Below are positions 8,493 through 17,328 of a DNA stretch of 64,000 bases, piece after piece. The DNA is from Streptomyces scabiei 87.22 (GTDB lineage Bacteria > Actinomycetota > Actinomycetes > Streptomycetales > Streptomycetaceae): assembly GCF_000091305.1 (NCBI RefSeq), contig NC_013929.1, forward strand, positions 2,790,001 through 2,854,000, read 5' to 3'. The number at the start of each line of letters is the position of its first letter. The first letter of the stretch is position 1. The translations under genes and the position numbers were made by a program. The notes under the pieces are model-generated. The model searched no databases. It was not told the DNA's origin and saw only the letters and a program-made list of their open reading frames with translations.

Positions 8493-9722
8493 ATGCGACC
8501 CATACGACCGCTCTTCGCCGCCCGTCGTGGGAGGAGCACGCGCCGCAGAACCTCCCCGGTGGTGGCCGCGGTCGGCCTTGCCACGGTTCTGTCGTTGACC
8601 GCCACCGCCTGCGGCTCGGGCGACACCACGGCGAACGCCGACGCGTCGGCGTCCGCTCAGGACAGCGGCAGCCCGGGCGACGGTAAGATCCGTATTCCGG
8701 ACGACATCAAGGACAAGCTGAAGGAACACGGGATCGACCTCGACAAGTGGCGGGGCGGTGCCTGGAAGAACTGGGACAAGGACGACTGGCTGCGCGAGGC
8801 CGAGGACTACGTCAACCCGGTCATCAAGGACCTGTGGGACCCGGACCGGATGCGGGACGCCGAGGAGCCGGAGAAGGAGGTCGACGAGAGCGACCTCACC
8901 GGTGACCAGGGCGTGACCGACCCGACCCCGCGGGCCGTCGACGCCACGGCGGTGTCGGCGAGGTACCACGCGAACGTGCCCGTGGCGGGCAAGGTGTTCT
9001 TCGACGCGCCCGAGGGCACCATGGTCTGCTCCGCGACCGTGGTGCAGGACCCGGCCAACCCGGGGAAGTCCAACATGGTGTGGACGGCCGGCCACTGCGT
9101 GCACGCCGGCAAGGCGGGCGGCTGGTACCGCAACATCGCCTTCGTACCCTCGTACAACGACAGTGGCAGGTCGGCGTCGGACCTGAAGACCGCCACCAAG
9201 GAAGAGGTCGCTCCGTACGGCGTCTGGTGGGGCGACTGGGCACAGACCTCGGACCAGTGGATCGAGCAGGGCGGCCAGACCGGCGGTGACGGAGCGCCGT
9301 ACGACTTCGCGGTGATCCATGTGACGCCGGAGGGGGGCAGCGGGGGCAAGTCGCTGGAGGAGACGGTCGGTTCGGCGCTGCCGGTGGACTTCGACGCGCC
9401 CGCCGTGCCGCAGGTGAAGAGCATCACGGCGACGGGCTACCCGGCCGGAGCTCCGTACGACGGCGAGACGATGTACCAGTGCCAGGACAAGCCCGGACGG
9501 TTCTCGCTCGTCGCGTCCGACCCGACGATGTACCGCATCGGCTGCTCCATGACCGGCGGCTCGTCCGGCGGTGGCTGGGTGGCGACCGGTTCGGACGGTC
9601 GGCCCGCGCTGGTGTCCAACACCTCCATCGGCCCGGCGAGCGCCGGCTGGCTCGCGGGCCCGCGGTTGGGCAAGGAGGCCGAGGGCGTGTACCAGGCGGT
9701 GAGCGACAAGTTCGCGCAGTGA
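8493..9722 (+). CDS. trypsin-like serine protease, predicted lipoprotein
   Basis: A 409-residue secreted S1-fold peptidase. The N terminus has an Arg-rich n-region, a hydrophobic stretch VVAAVGLATVLSLTATA and a lipobox-like TATAC, so it is probably lipid-anchored outside the membrane. A charged linker of ~130 residues precedes the catalytic part. The triad is visible: His in WTAGHCVHAG, Asp in PYDFAVIHV, Ser in GSSGGGWV. The ATG at 8493 is preferred over an upstream start because GGGGAG sits 8-12 bases before it and the signal peptide begins there. It is a single gene ended by a strong hairpin; its substrate is unknown. Confidence 0.9.
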   Translation: MRPIRPLFAARRGRSTRRRTSPVVAAVGLATVLSLTATACGSGDTTANADASASAQDSGSPGDGKIRIPDDIKDKLKEHGIDLDKWRGGAWKNWDKDDWLREAEDYVNPVIKDLWDPDRMRDAEEPEKEVDESDLTGDQGVTDPTPRAVDATAVSARYHANVPVAGKVFFDAPEGTMVCSATVVQDPANPGKSNMVWTAGHCVHAGKAGGWYRNIAFVPSYNDSGRSASDLKTATKEEVAPYGVWWGDWAQTSDQWIEQGGQTGGDGAPYDFAVIHVTPEGGSGGKSLEETVGSALPVDFDAPAVPQVKSITATGYPAGAPYDGETMYQCQDKPGRFSLVASDPTMYRIGCSMTGGSSGGGWVATGSDGRPALVSNTSIGPASAGWLAGPRLGKEAEGVYQAVSDKFAQ

Positions 9723-9740
9723 CGCCGGCCGGGCGCTGAC

Positions 9741-9788
9741 GACGGCGGAGGGCGCGTGGGATCGACAGACCACGCGCCCTCTGCCGTC
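9741..9788. terminator. terminator of the protease gene
   Basis: Arms 9741-9759 (GACGGCGGAGGGCGCGTGG) and 9770-9788 pair over 19 bp with one G-T wobble and a 10-base loop. It begins 18 bases after the protease stop. A strong factor-independent terminator, possibly acting on both convergent genes. Confidence 0.8.
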
Positions 9789-9846
9789 CCCCTGGGGGCT
9801 TGACGCGCGGCTGCGTGTGTCGTACGACCACGACACACGCATGCCG

Positions 9847-9880
9847 GAGGCCCGCTCCCTCGGTGGAGGGGACGGGCCTC
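9847..9880. terminator. hairpin facing the hflX 3' end
   Basis: GAGGCCCG (9847-9854) pairs with CGGGCCTC (9873-9880), and the stem extends imperfectly inward. It lies between the protease and hflX, which converge, and could serve as the hflX terminator. Confidence 0.55.
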
Positions 9881-9948
9881 TGGGTGTGCACGCGTGCGGG
9901 TGACCCGGGGGTTCCCGCGCTGCCGTCAGGTCCCGGGCCGTGGGACCG

Positions 9949-11445
9949 TCAGACCGTCGCCGCCGGAACGTACGGCGCCAGGTCGGCCGCCAGCTCCTCG
10001 TGGACCCGGGCCTTGAGCAGGGTGCCCTCCGGGGTGTGCTCCTCGGAGATCACCTCGCCCTCGGTGTGGGTGCGGGCGACGAGCTTGCCGTGCGTGTACG
10101 GCACGAGTGCCTCGATCTCGACCGAGGGGCGCGGCAGCTCGTTGTCGATCAGGGCGAGCAGTTCCTGGATGCCCTGGCCGGAACGGGCGGAGACCGCGAT
10201 GGAGCGCTTCTCGACCCGCAGCAGCCGCTGCAGTGTCAGCGGATCGGCCGCGTCCGCCTTGTTGATCACCACGATCTCGGGGACCTTGGTCGCGCCCACG
10301 TCACGGATGACCTCGCGCACGGCGGCCAGCTGCTCCTCCGGGGCGGGGTGCGAGCCGTCGACCACGTGCAGGATCAGGTCGGCGTCGCCGACCTCCTCCA
10401 TCGTGGAGCGGAACGCCTCGACGAGGTGGTGCGGCAGGTGACGGACGAAGCCGACGGTGTCCGCCAGCGTGTACAGCCGACCGCTCGGTGTCTCGGCCCG
10501 GCGCACGGTCGGGTCGAGGGTCGCGAACAGCGCGTTCTCCACCAGGACGCCCGCGCCCGTGAGGCGGTTGAGCAGGGAGGACTTGCCGGCGTTGGTGTAG
10601 CCGGCGATGGCGACCGAGGGCACCTTGTTCCGGCGGCGCTCCTGGCGCTTGATCTCGCGGCCGGTCTTCATCTCCGCGATCTCCCGGCGCATCTTCGCCA
10701 TCTTCTCGCGGATCCGCCGCCGGTCCGTCTCGATCTTCGTCTCACCGGGACCACGGGTGGCGAGGCCGCCGCCCTTGCCGCCGCCCATCTGACGGGACAG
10801 CGACTGACCCCAGCCGCGGAGCCTCGGCAGCATGTACTGCATCTGCGCGAGCGCGACCTGTGCCTTGCCCTCGCGGGACTTGGCGTGCTGGGCGAAGATG
10901 TCGAGGATCAAGGCCGTACGGTCGATGACCTTGACCTTGACGACGTCTTCGAGATGGATGAGCTGGCCGGGGCTCAGCTCACCGTCGCAGATGACGGTGT
11001 CCGCGCCCGATTCGAGGACGACGTCCCGCAGCTCGTTGGCCTTGCCGGAGCCGATGTAGGTGGCCGCGTCCGGCTTGTCGCGACGCTGGATCACGCCGTC
11101 GAGCACGAGCGCGCCCGCGGTCTCCGCGAGGGCGGCCAGCTCCGCCAGCGAGTTCTCCGCGTCCCGCACGGTTCCCGTGGTCCAGACACCGACGAGTACG
11201 ACGCGCTCCAGGCGGAGCTGTCGGTACTCGACCTCGGTGACGTCCTCGAGTTCGGTGGAGAGGCCCGCGACGCGGCGCAGAGCCGCGCGGTCGGAGCGGT
11301 CGAACTGGTCGCCGTCCCGCTCTCCGTCGATCTCGAAGCTCCAGGCGACGTCCTCTTCCATCAGGGCATCGGCCCGAAGGTTCTCGGGGTTGTTCTGCGC
11401 GAAGGCGCTCTGTGCGGCCTGGGAAGGGGAAGAAGAGGAGGTCAT
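9949..11445 (-). CDS. hflX: GTPase HflX
   Basis: Ribosome-associated GTPase of 498 residues that splits stalled 70S ribosomes. The N-terminal domain contains the HflX signature around YIGSGKANEL and GELSPGQLIHLED. A Gly-rich linker RQMGGGKGGGLATRGPGE and a coiled-coil arm precede the G domain: G1 GYTNAGKSSLLN, G3 DTVGFVRHLP, G4 NKADAADPL. The start at 11445 is chosen because AAGGA lies 6-10 bases before its ATG, whereas an in-frame start 54 bases upstream has no such site. Transcribed alone, convergent with the protease. Confidence 0.95.
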   Translation of the reverse strand: MTSSSSPSQAAQSAFAQNNPENLRADALMEEDVAWSFEIDGERDGDQFDRSDRAALRRVAGLSTELEDVTEVEYRQLRLERVVLVGVWTTGTVRDAENSLAELAALAETAGALVLDGVIQRRDKPDAATYIGSGKANELRDVVLESGADTVICDGELSPGQLIHLEDVVKVKVIDRTALILDIFAQHAKSREGKAQVALAQMQYMLPRLRGWGQSLSRQMGGGKGGGLATRGPGETKIETDRRRIREKMAKMRREIAEMKTGREIKRQERRRNKVPSVAIAGYTNAGKSSLLNRLTGAGVLVENALFATLDPTVRRAETPSGRLYTLADTVGFVRHLPHHLVEAFRSTMEEVGDADLILHVVDGSHPAPEEQLAAVREVIRDVGATKVPEIVVINKADAADPLTLQRLLRVEKRSIAVSARSGQGIQELLALIDNELPRPSVEIEALVPYTHGKLVARTHTEGEVISEEHTPEGTLLKARVHEELAADLAPYVPAATV

Positions 11446-11683
11446 TGGGTCCTTACGTCGATAGGGATACCGAAGGCGACGCATCACGGCACGAACCACG
11501 ATCCGTCACTGGCGACAACGCCCGGGGCTTCCGGGAGATTCCCGTCGCCGACCCGATGATGGTCGCACGGCACGCCCCGTCTCGTCACCCGGGTTATTTC
11601 CCGTCCGCACCGGGGCCACACCCCGACGGAGCCGGCCACCGCCCGCCCCGTGCTCCCACCGCCGGCGCCCCTCCCGCCGCCCG

Positions 11684-13165
11684 CTACCGCTTGGCCGGTG
11701 CCGCCGCCGGGACCGGCTTCCAGTCGGGGTGCCCCGGCATGGGCGGCGTCCGCAGCTCGTACAGCCAGGCGTGGAAGAAGGCGCCCAGGTCACGGCCCGC
11801 GATGACGGACGCGAGGTCCCGGAAGTCGGAAGTCGAGGCGACACCGTCGCGGTGGACGGTGACCCAGGCCCGCTGCAGCCGGTCGAAGGCGGGCGCTCCG
11901 ATCTCCTGGCGCAGGGCGTAGAGGAAGAGCGCGGCGCCGTCGTAGACGTTGGCGCGGAAGATGCCGATCTTCTGGCCGTCCTTGGGCGCCTTGGGTGCGG
12001 CGGGAGGTCCCCCGGCGGCGCGCCAGCGGTCGGAGGCGCCGTACGCGGCCTTCATCCGCGCCTCAAGGGTCCTGCCCGCGACCTCCTCGGCGTACAGGGC
12101 CTCGTACCAGGTGGCGTGTCCCTCGTTGAGCCACAGGTCGGACCAGGTGCGGGGGCTGACGCTGTTGCCGAACCACTGATGGGCCAGCTCGTGCACCATG
12201 ATCGACTCGACGTACCACCGGGGGTACTCGGGGCGCACGAACAGCTCCCGCTCGAAGAGGGAGAGGGTCTGCGTCTCCAGCTCGAACCCGGTCTGCGCCT
12301 CGGCGATCAGCACGCCGTACGTCTCGAAGGGGTAGGGGCCGACCTTGTCCTCCATCCACTCGATCTGTGCCGGGGTCTTCGCGAGCCACGGTTCGAGCTT
12401 CTCGCGGTCCTTCGCGGGAACCACGTCACGCACCGGCAGACCGTGCGGTCCCATCCGGCGCACGACCGCGGAGCGGCCGATGGAGACCTGGGCCAGTTCG
12501 GTGGCCATGGGGTGCTGGGTGCGGTAGGTCCAGGTGGTGGTGCCGGCGGCGCGGTCCGTACGGGTGGCGAGGCCGTTGGAGACGGCCGTGTAGCCGTCGG
12601 GCACGGTGACGCGGACGGTGAACATGGCCTTGTCGGAGGGGTGGTCGTTGCAGGGGAAGACCACGTGCGCCGCGTCGGCCTGGTTGGCCATCGCGAGCCC
12701 GTCGGCGGTCTGCAGCCAGCCGCCCTCCACGCCCTGCGGGTACACGGGGTCGCTGGTGTGCCGCACGGTGATACGGGTCCGGCTGCCCTCGGACAGCGGC
12801 TCCCGGGGCGTGATCACCAGGTCCTCGCCCGCGCTCGTGAAGGCGGCGGGTTCCCCGTCGACGTCGACGGAGCCGACCTTTCCGTGCGAGAAGTCGAGAT
12901 TGATCCGTTCCAGCCGGGAGGTCGTCCGGGCGTCGATCGTGGTGACGGCCGTGAGCGGCTCCCGGTTGCCGCCGGGGTAGCTGAGGGTGAGGTCGTACGA
13001 CCGCACGTCGTACCCGGGGTTGCCGAGGTGCGGGAAGAGGCGGTCGCCGACGCCCAGGGGCACGGCGGGTGAGGGGGCGCTCGCGGCGATCAGGCAGACG
13101 GAGACGGCGGAGGCGAGCAGCGCGGCCTGGACGCGGCGGCTCCCGGAGCGTGGGGTGAGCGGCAT
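11684..13165 (-). CDS. secreted M1-family metallopeptidase
   Basis: A 493-residue zinc aminopeptidase-like protein. Residues ~10-35 form a signal peptide (VQAALLASAVSVCLIAA). The N-terminal beta-domain is followed by the M1 substrate motif in the variant form GFELETQT, then the zinc site HELAHQWFG and NEGHATWYE further on. The length is close to a short M1 enzyme lacking the large C-terminal helical domain of PepN. It is probably extracellular and cleaves N-terminal residues from peptides. The start at 13165 is the only one that preserves the signal peptide. Confidence 0.9.
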   Translation of the reverse strand: MPLTPRSGSRRVQAALLASAVSVCLIAASAPSPAVPLGVGDRLFPHLGNPGYDVRSYDLTLSYPGGNREPLTAVTTIDARTTSRLERINLDFSHGKVGSVDVDGEPAAFTSAGEDLVITPREPLSEGSRTRITVRHTSDPVYPQGVEGGWLQTADGLAMANQADAAHVVFPCNDHPSDKAMFTVRVTVPDGYTAVSNGLATRTDRAAGTTTWTYRTQHPMATELAQVSIGRSAVVRRMGPHGLPVRDVVPAKDREKLEPWLAKTPAQIEWMEDKVGPYPFETYGVLIAEAQTGFELETQTLSLFERELFVRPEYPRWYVESIMVHELAHQWFGNSVSPRTWSDLWLNEGHATWYEALYAEEVAGRTLEARMKAAYGASDRWRAAGGPPAAPKAPKDGQKIGIFRANVYDGAALFLYALRQEIGAPAFDRLQRAWVTVHRDGVASTSDFRDLASVIAGRDLGAFFHAWLYELRTPPMPGHPDWKPVPAAAPAKR

Positions 13166-13313
13166 GGACCACCGCTACCAGCGCGTCCGCGCCGCGCGTG
13201 GCCGACGCGCGGCGGGCCCACCCGAACGAGCGGCCGACGGTCCGCCCGGCCCCCTTCACCCTCGGGGGTCACACGGCGGCCGCCCGCTGACGTCGGCGGA
13301 CGGCCGGCCCGGC

Positions 13314-15467
13314 TCACTCGGCGGCCACGGCCTGGTGCTGGGCGCGGCCCACGTCGTACACGCCGGGCACGTTCCGCATGGCCCGCATCAGCTCGGGGAG
13401 GTGGGCGGCGTCCGGGAGTTGCAGCGTGTAGGTGTGGTGCACGCGCTGCTGGGTCGGCGGCTCGACGGTGGCGGAGACGATGGCGACGCCCTCCAGGGCG
13501 ATGGCCTCGGTGAGGTCGGCGAGCAGGTGGGGCCGCTGGAAGGACTCGGCGACGAGGGTGACCCGGAACTCGGTGGTGTCCCCCCAGCGCACCTCGATCT
13601 CGGGGCGCCCGAGGTTCTTCATGCGCGTGACGGCGGGACAGGCGACGCGGTGCACGGTCACCACTCCCCCGCGGACGGCGAAGCCGGTGACCTCGTCGGG
13701 CGGTACGGGCGTACAGCAGCCCGCGAGACGTACCGTCGCCCCGGGCCGGTCGACGACGACCGCGGCGCCGACGGAGTCGGAGGTGGCGGCGGGCTCGTCG
13801 ATGGCCGGGCGCAGGGCCGGTGTGCCGTCCTTGCGCGCGCCGTCGCCCTCTTCGGGCCGCTCGTCGGCGGCGGGCGAGGGGTGGGTGGCGATCCAGCGCT
13901 GGATGGCGATGCGCGCGCCGGGTGTGTGGGCGTGCTCCAGCCACTCCCTGGAGGGCTCGGAGGCCGGGTCCTGGCCCATCAGGAGCTGGACGGTGTCGCC
14001 GTCCTTCAGGACGGTGCTCAGCCGCACCAGACGGCCGTTGACCCGGGCGCCGATGCAGGCGTGCGCGTCCTCGCCGTACTGCGCGTACGCCGCGTCGACG
14101 CAACTGGCGCCCTCGGGCAGCCCCAACGTGCCCCCGTCGGGCCGGAACACGGTGATCTCGCGGTCCTGGGCGAGGTCCTCGCGCAGGGTGGACCAGAACA
14201 TGTCCGCGTCCGGCGCCGCCTCCTGCCAGTCGAGGAGCCGGGAGAGCCAGCCGGGGCGGGTGGGGTCGATGCGCTCACCCTCCCCGTCGGTCTGTTCCTC
14301 CGCGGGGGCGGCGTAGGGATTACCCAGCGCGATGACGCCGGCCTCGGCGACCTTGTGCATCTGGTGGGTGCGCACGAGGACTTCGGCGACCTGGCCGTCG
14401 CCGCGGGCGACGGCGGTGTGCAGCGACTGGTAGAGGTTGAACTTCGGTACGGCGATGAAGTCCTTGAACTCCGAGACCACGGGCGTCAGACAGGTGTGCA
14501 GTTCGCCGAGGACCGCGTAGCAGTCGGCGTCCTCGCCCACGAGGACCAGGAGCCTGCCGAAGTCGGAGCCGCGCAACTGACCGCGCTTTCGCGAGACCCG
14601 GTGCAGGGAGACGAAGTGGCGCGGCCTTATGAGGACTTCGGCCTGGATGCCCGCCTCGCGCAGGACTCCGCGCACCTCGTCGGCGATCTCCGCGAGCGGG
14701 TCGCTCGGGCGGGCCGCGTTCTCGGCGATGAGCTCGCGGGTGTGGGCGTACTCCTCGGGGTGGAGGATCGCGAAGACGAGGTCTTCCAGTTCGGTCTTGA
14801 GTGCCTGGACGCCGAGCCGTTCGGCGAGCGGGATGAGAACGTCCTTGGTGACCTTGGCGATGCGTTCCTGCTTCTCGGGGCGCATCACGCCGAGGGTGCG
14901 CATGTTGTGCAGCCGGTCGGCGAGTTTGATCGACATCACGCGGACGTCGTTGCCGGTGGCGACAAGCATCTTGCGGAAGGTCTCGGGCTCGGCGGCGGCC
15001 CCGTAGTCGACCTTCTCCAGCTTGGTGACGCCGTCGACGATGTACCGCACCTCCTCGCCGAACTCCTCGCGCACCTGATCGAGGGTCACATCCGTGTCCT
15101 CGACGGTGTCGTGGAGCAGCGAGGCCGTCAAGGTCGTGGTCTCCGCGCCCAGTTCGGCGAGGATGAGGGTCACGGCGAGCGGGTGCGTGATGTACGGCTC
15201 CCCGCTCTTGCGCATCTGACCGCGGTGCGAGGATTCGGCGAGGACGTACGCCCGGCGCAGCGGCTCCAGGTCGGCGTCGGGGTGGTGGGCGCGGTGGGCC
15301 TCGGCGACGTGGCTGATCGCGTCGGGCAACCGGTCGCGTGTCGTCGGACCCAGGAGTGCGGCGCGGCCCAGACGGCGCAGGTCGATACGAGGTCGGCCCT
15401 TCCTGCGGTGCGCTGGCGGCGGCGCAGGGGCGGGCGATACGGCGGGGTTCGTGGCCTCCGCGCTCAT
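13314..15467 (-). CDS. rshA: RelA/SpoT-homologue (RSH) protein, hydrolase domain intact
   Basis: A 717-residue RSH protein, probably the orthologue of S. coelicolor RshA. The HD (p)ppGpp hydrolase domain is intact: YITHPL, LLHDTVED and KLADRLHNMRT keep the residues needed for Mn binding and catalysis. The synthetase domain keeps KFNLYQSLHTAV and EVLVRT, but the segment equivalent to the GTP-binding aspartate block (EIYDLVGIRV in typical Rel) reads GRLLVLVGEDA, so the catalytic Asp appears to be lost. TGS (around TLGLPEGASCVDAAYAQYG) and a C-terminal ACT domain follow. The ATG at 15467 is chosen over a GTG six bases upstream that overlaps the GGAGGT ribosome site. Probably acts mainly in ppGpp breakdown or sensing. 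Confidence 0.9.
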   Translation of the reverse strand: MSAEATNPAVSPAPAPPPAHRRKGRPRIDLRRLGRAALLGPTTRDRLPDAISHVAEAHRAHHPDADLEPLRRAYVLAESSHRGQMRKSGEPYITHPLAVTLILAELGAETTTLTASLLHDTVEDTDVTLDQVREEFGEEVRYIVDGVTKLEKVDYGAAAEPETFRKMLVATGNDVRVMSIKLADRLHNMRTLGVMRPEKQERIAKVTKDVLIPLAERLGVQALKTELEDLVFAILHPEEYAHTRELIAENAARPSDPLAEIADEVRGVLREAGIQAEVLIRPRHFVSLHRVSRKRGQLRGSDFGRLLVLVGEDADCYAVLGELHTCLTPVVSEFKDFIAVPKFNLYQSLHTAVARGDGQVAEVLVRTHQMHKVAEAGVIALGNPYAAPAEEQTDGEGERIDPTRPGWLSRLLDWQEAAPDADMFWSTLREDLAQDREITVFRPDGGTLGLPEGASCVDAAYAQYGEDAHACIGARVNGRLVRLSTVLKDGDTVQLLMGQDPASEPSREWLEHAHTPGARIAIQRWIATHPSPAADERPEEGDGARKDGTPALRPAIDEPAATSDSVGAAVVVDRPGATVRLAGCCTPVPPDEVTGFAVRGGVVTVHRVACPAVTRMKNLGRPEIEVRWGDTTEFRVTLVAESFQRPHLLADLTEAIALEGVAIVSATVEPPTQQRVHHTYTLQLPDAAHLPELMRAMRNVPGVYDVGRAQHQAVAAE

Positions 15468-15765
15468 GGGCACCTCCGGCTGCGTGGACCGGCGGACGGG
15501 TGCCCCATGGCGTGCGGCGGCTCAGGGGATCGTGTCGTTCCCCCGTCCGTGCCGGTGCTTGATGCTACCGAGCCCATCACGCCCGTCCGACCGCCTCTCG
15601 CCGAGCGTGAAACGGATCACCCATTCGAGGGATGGTGCCGGGGCTTGCGGTTTCGGGCCGCCCCTCCTGGGGTGCGCCATGGATTCGCACCCCTGACCGC
15701 GCGGCAGGCTTGGATATGCACGGCGTCCATGGCCTGGACACCATCAAGTCAAGCCCTACCACACA

Positions 15766-16635
15766 TCAACGGGCCGCCGTTTCAAGCCACTTGGCGTCGA
15801 TCTCGCCTTCGGCGACGATCACCGCCGGACCGGTCATCTCGATCTCGCCGTCGGCCCGTTCGGTGATCACCAGCGTGCCGCCGGGCACGTCGACGGTGTA
15901 GGTGGCCGGGGTGCCGGTGATCGCCGGATCGACGCCGTCCCTGCGGGCGGCGGCCACGGCGACGGCGCACGCGCCGGTGCCGCACGAGCGGGTCTCGCCG
16001 GAGCCGCGCTCGTGGACGCGCATCGCGACGTGCCGGGGGCCGCGGTCCACGACGAACTCGACGTTGACGCCGTCCGGGTAGGCCGAGGCGGGGCTGAAGG
16101 GGGGCGGGGAGAGCAGGTCGCCCGCCTGCGCGAGGTCGTCCACGAAGGCGACCGCGTGCGGGTTGCCCATGTTCACGTTGCGCGCGGGCCAGCTGCGCTC
16201 GCCGACGCTCACCGTGACGTCGCCCTCGGGGAGGCGCGCGCCGCCCATACCGACCGTGACGTCACCGTCCTTGTCGATGTGGACCCGCTTCACGCCCCCG
16301 CGCGTGGCGACGGTGAGGTCGCCCTCGGCGACGTGACCGGCGTGCAGCAGGTACCGGGCGAAGACGCGGACGCCGTTGCCGCACATCTCGGCGACGGAGC
16401 CGTCGCCGTTGCGGTAGTCCATGAACCATTCCGCTTCGGCCGCCAGTTCCCGCGCCTCGGGGTGCGCGGCGGACCGTACGACATGGAGCACGCCGTCGCC
16501 CCCGATGCCCGCGCGACGGTCGCACAGCGCCGCGACGGCGGCCGGGGAGAGGTCGATGGCGTTCTCGGGGTCCGGGACGATCACGAAGTCGTTCTCGGTC
16601 CCGTGTCCCTTGAGGAAGGCGATCCGCGTGCTCAT
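15766..16635 (-). CDS. dapF: diaminopimelate epimerase
   Basis: Converts LL- to meso-diaminopimelate in lysine and peptidoglycan synthesis. The two catalytic cysteines are visible in MCGNGVRVFARY and RSCGTGACAVAVA, and the N-terminal FLKGHGTENDFVIV is typical. Its 289 residues fit the family. It lies in a minus-strand run after miaA and the small membrane-protein gene, and before rshA; a 292-bp gap with no recognisable gene separates it from rshA, which probably has its own promoter there. Confidence 0.96.
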   Translation of the reverse strand: MSTRIAFLKGHGTENDFVIVPDPENAIDLSPAAVAALCDRRAGIGGDGVLHVVRSAAHPEARELAAEAEWFMDYRNGDGSVAEMCGNGVRVFARYLLHAGHVAEGDLTVATRGGVKRVHIDKDGDVTVGMGGARLPEGDVTVSVGERSWPARNVNMGNPHAVAFVDDLAQAGDLLSPPPFSPASAYPDGVNVEFVVDRGPRHVAMRVHERGSGETRSCGTGACAVAVAAARRDGVDPAITGTPATYTVDVPGGTLVITERADGEIEMTGPAVIVAEGEIDAKWLETAAR

Positions 16636-16696
16636 TCCTCGATCGTACGGGAGCGCTCGGCGCAGGGCGGAACGGTCTTCACCGGGCTTCGGGGCT

Positions 16697-17221
16697 CTAG
16701 CGGAGCCGCGCCACCCGCCACACGGCCAGGGCCACCACGGCGGCGACGATCAGGAGGTAGAGCAGGGCCATCCGCCAGTCCGGGCGGCGGCCGGAGCCCC
16801 GGGCGGGCAGGCCGGGCCACGTGTAACCGACGCGGCGGGCGGCCATCATGCCCCAGCCCGCCGCGGTGGCGCAGATCAGCAGGCCGAGCATGGCGACCAC
16901 GGCACCGCCGTCGCCGAACTCGAAGGCGAGCGGGAAGGCGAACATCAGGGAGCCGACGGCGGCGAGGCCCACGATGGGCGCGAGCTGCCAGAGCCGGAGC
17001 CTGCGCTGGGGGCGCAGCTCGACCTCGACCTCCGGACCGGTCATCTCGTCCGGTTCCGGTCCGTCGTCGCTCACACCACCGGGAGTCTGGTCGTCGGGAC
17101 CGTCGGGGCTCAGCGGGTCGTCGTCGGGATCCAGTGCGTACCCCTCGGTAACCAGCTGTTCCACGTCCTCCGCGGCGCCGCGCTCCGCGCCTTGTGCGGT
17201 GTCACGAGGGCCGGCCTCCAT
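16697..17221 (-). CDS. three-helix membrane protein of unknown function
   Basis: I do not recognise a characterised family. The predicted 174-residue protein has an acidic N-terminal half (about residues 5-65) and three hydrophobic segments: WQLAPIVGLAAVGSLMFAF, VAMLGLLICATAAGWGMMAA, and ALLYLLIVAAVVALAVW, separated by a short basic loop. The tail is Arg-rich, consistent with a cytoplasmic end. GGGAGGG precedes two possible starts, GTG at 17227 and ATG at 17221; the ATG is chosen for spacing. It lies between miaA and dapF on the same strand, with 107 and 61 bp gaps. Confidence 0.75.
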   Translation of the reverse strand: MEAGPRDTAQGAERGAAEDVEQLVTEGYALDPDDDPLSPDGPDDQTPGGVSDDGPEPDEMTGPEVEVELRPQRRLRLWQLAPIVGLAAVGSLMFAFPLAFEFGDGGAVVAMLGLLICATAAGWGMMAARRVGYTWPGLPARGSGRRPDWRMALLYLLIVAAVVALAVWRVARLR

Positions 17222-17328
17222 CGCCACGCGCCCTCCCACTCGGACTCCACTTGGTCGATCGAAGCTCGATGATGGCACGCCCCCGCAAGCCGGGATGACC
17301 GCCGGGGCGACCCGATGCCATGACGTGA

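Noticed and set aside
12987-15866. 959-codon plus-strand frame over rshA
   Set aside because: Antisense to the conserved RSH protein and lacking any domain or convincing start site.
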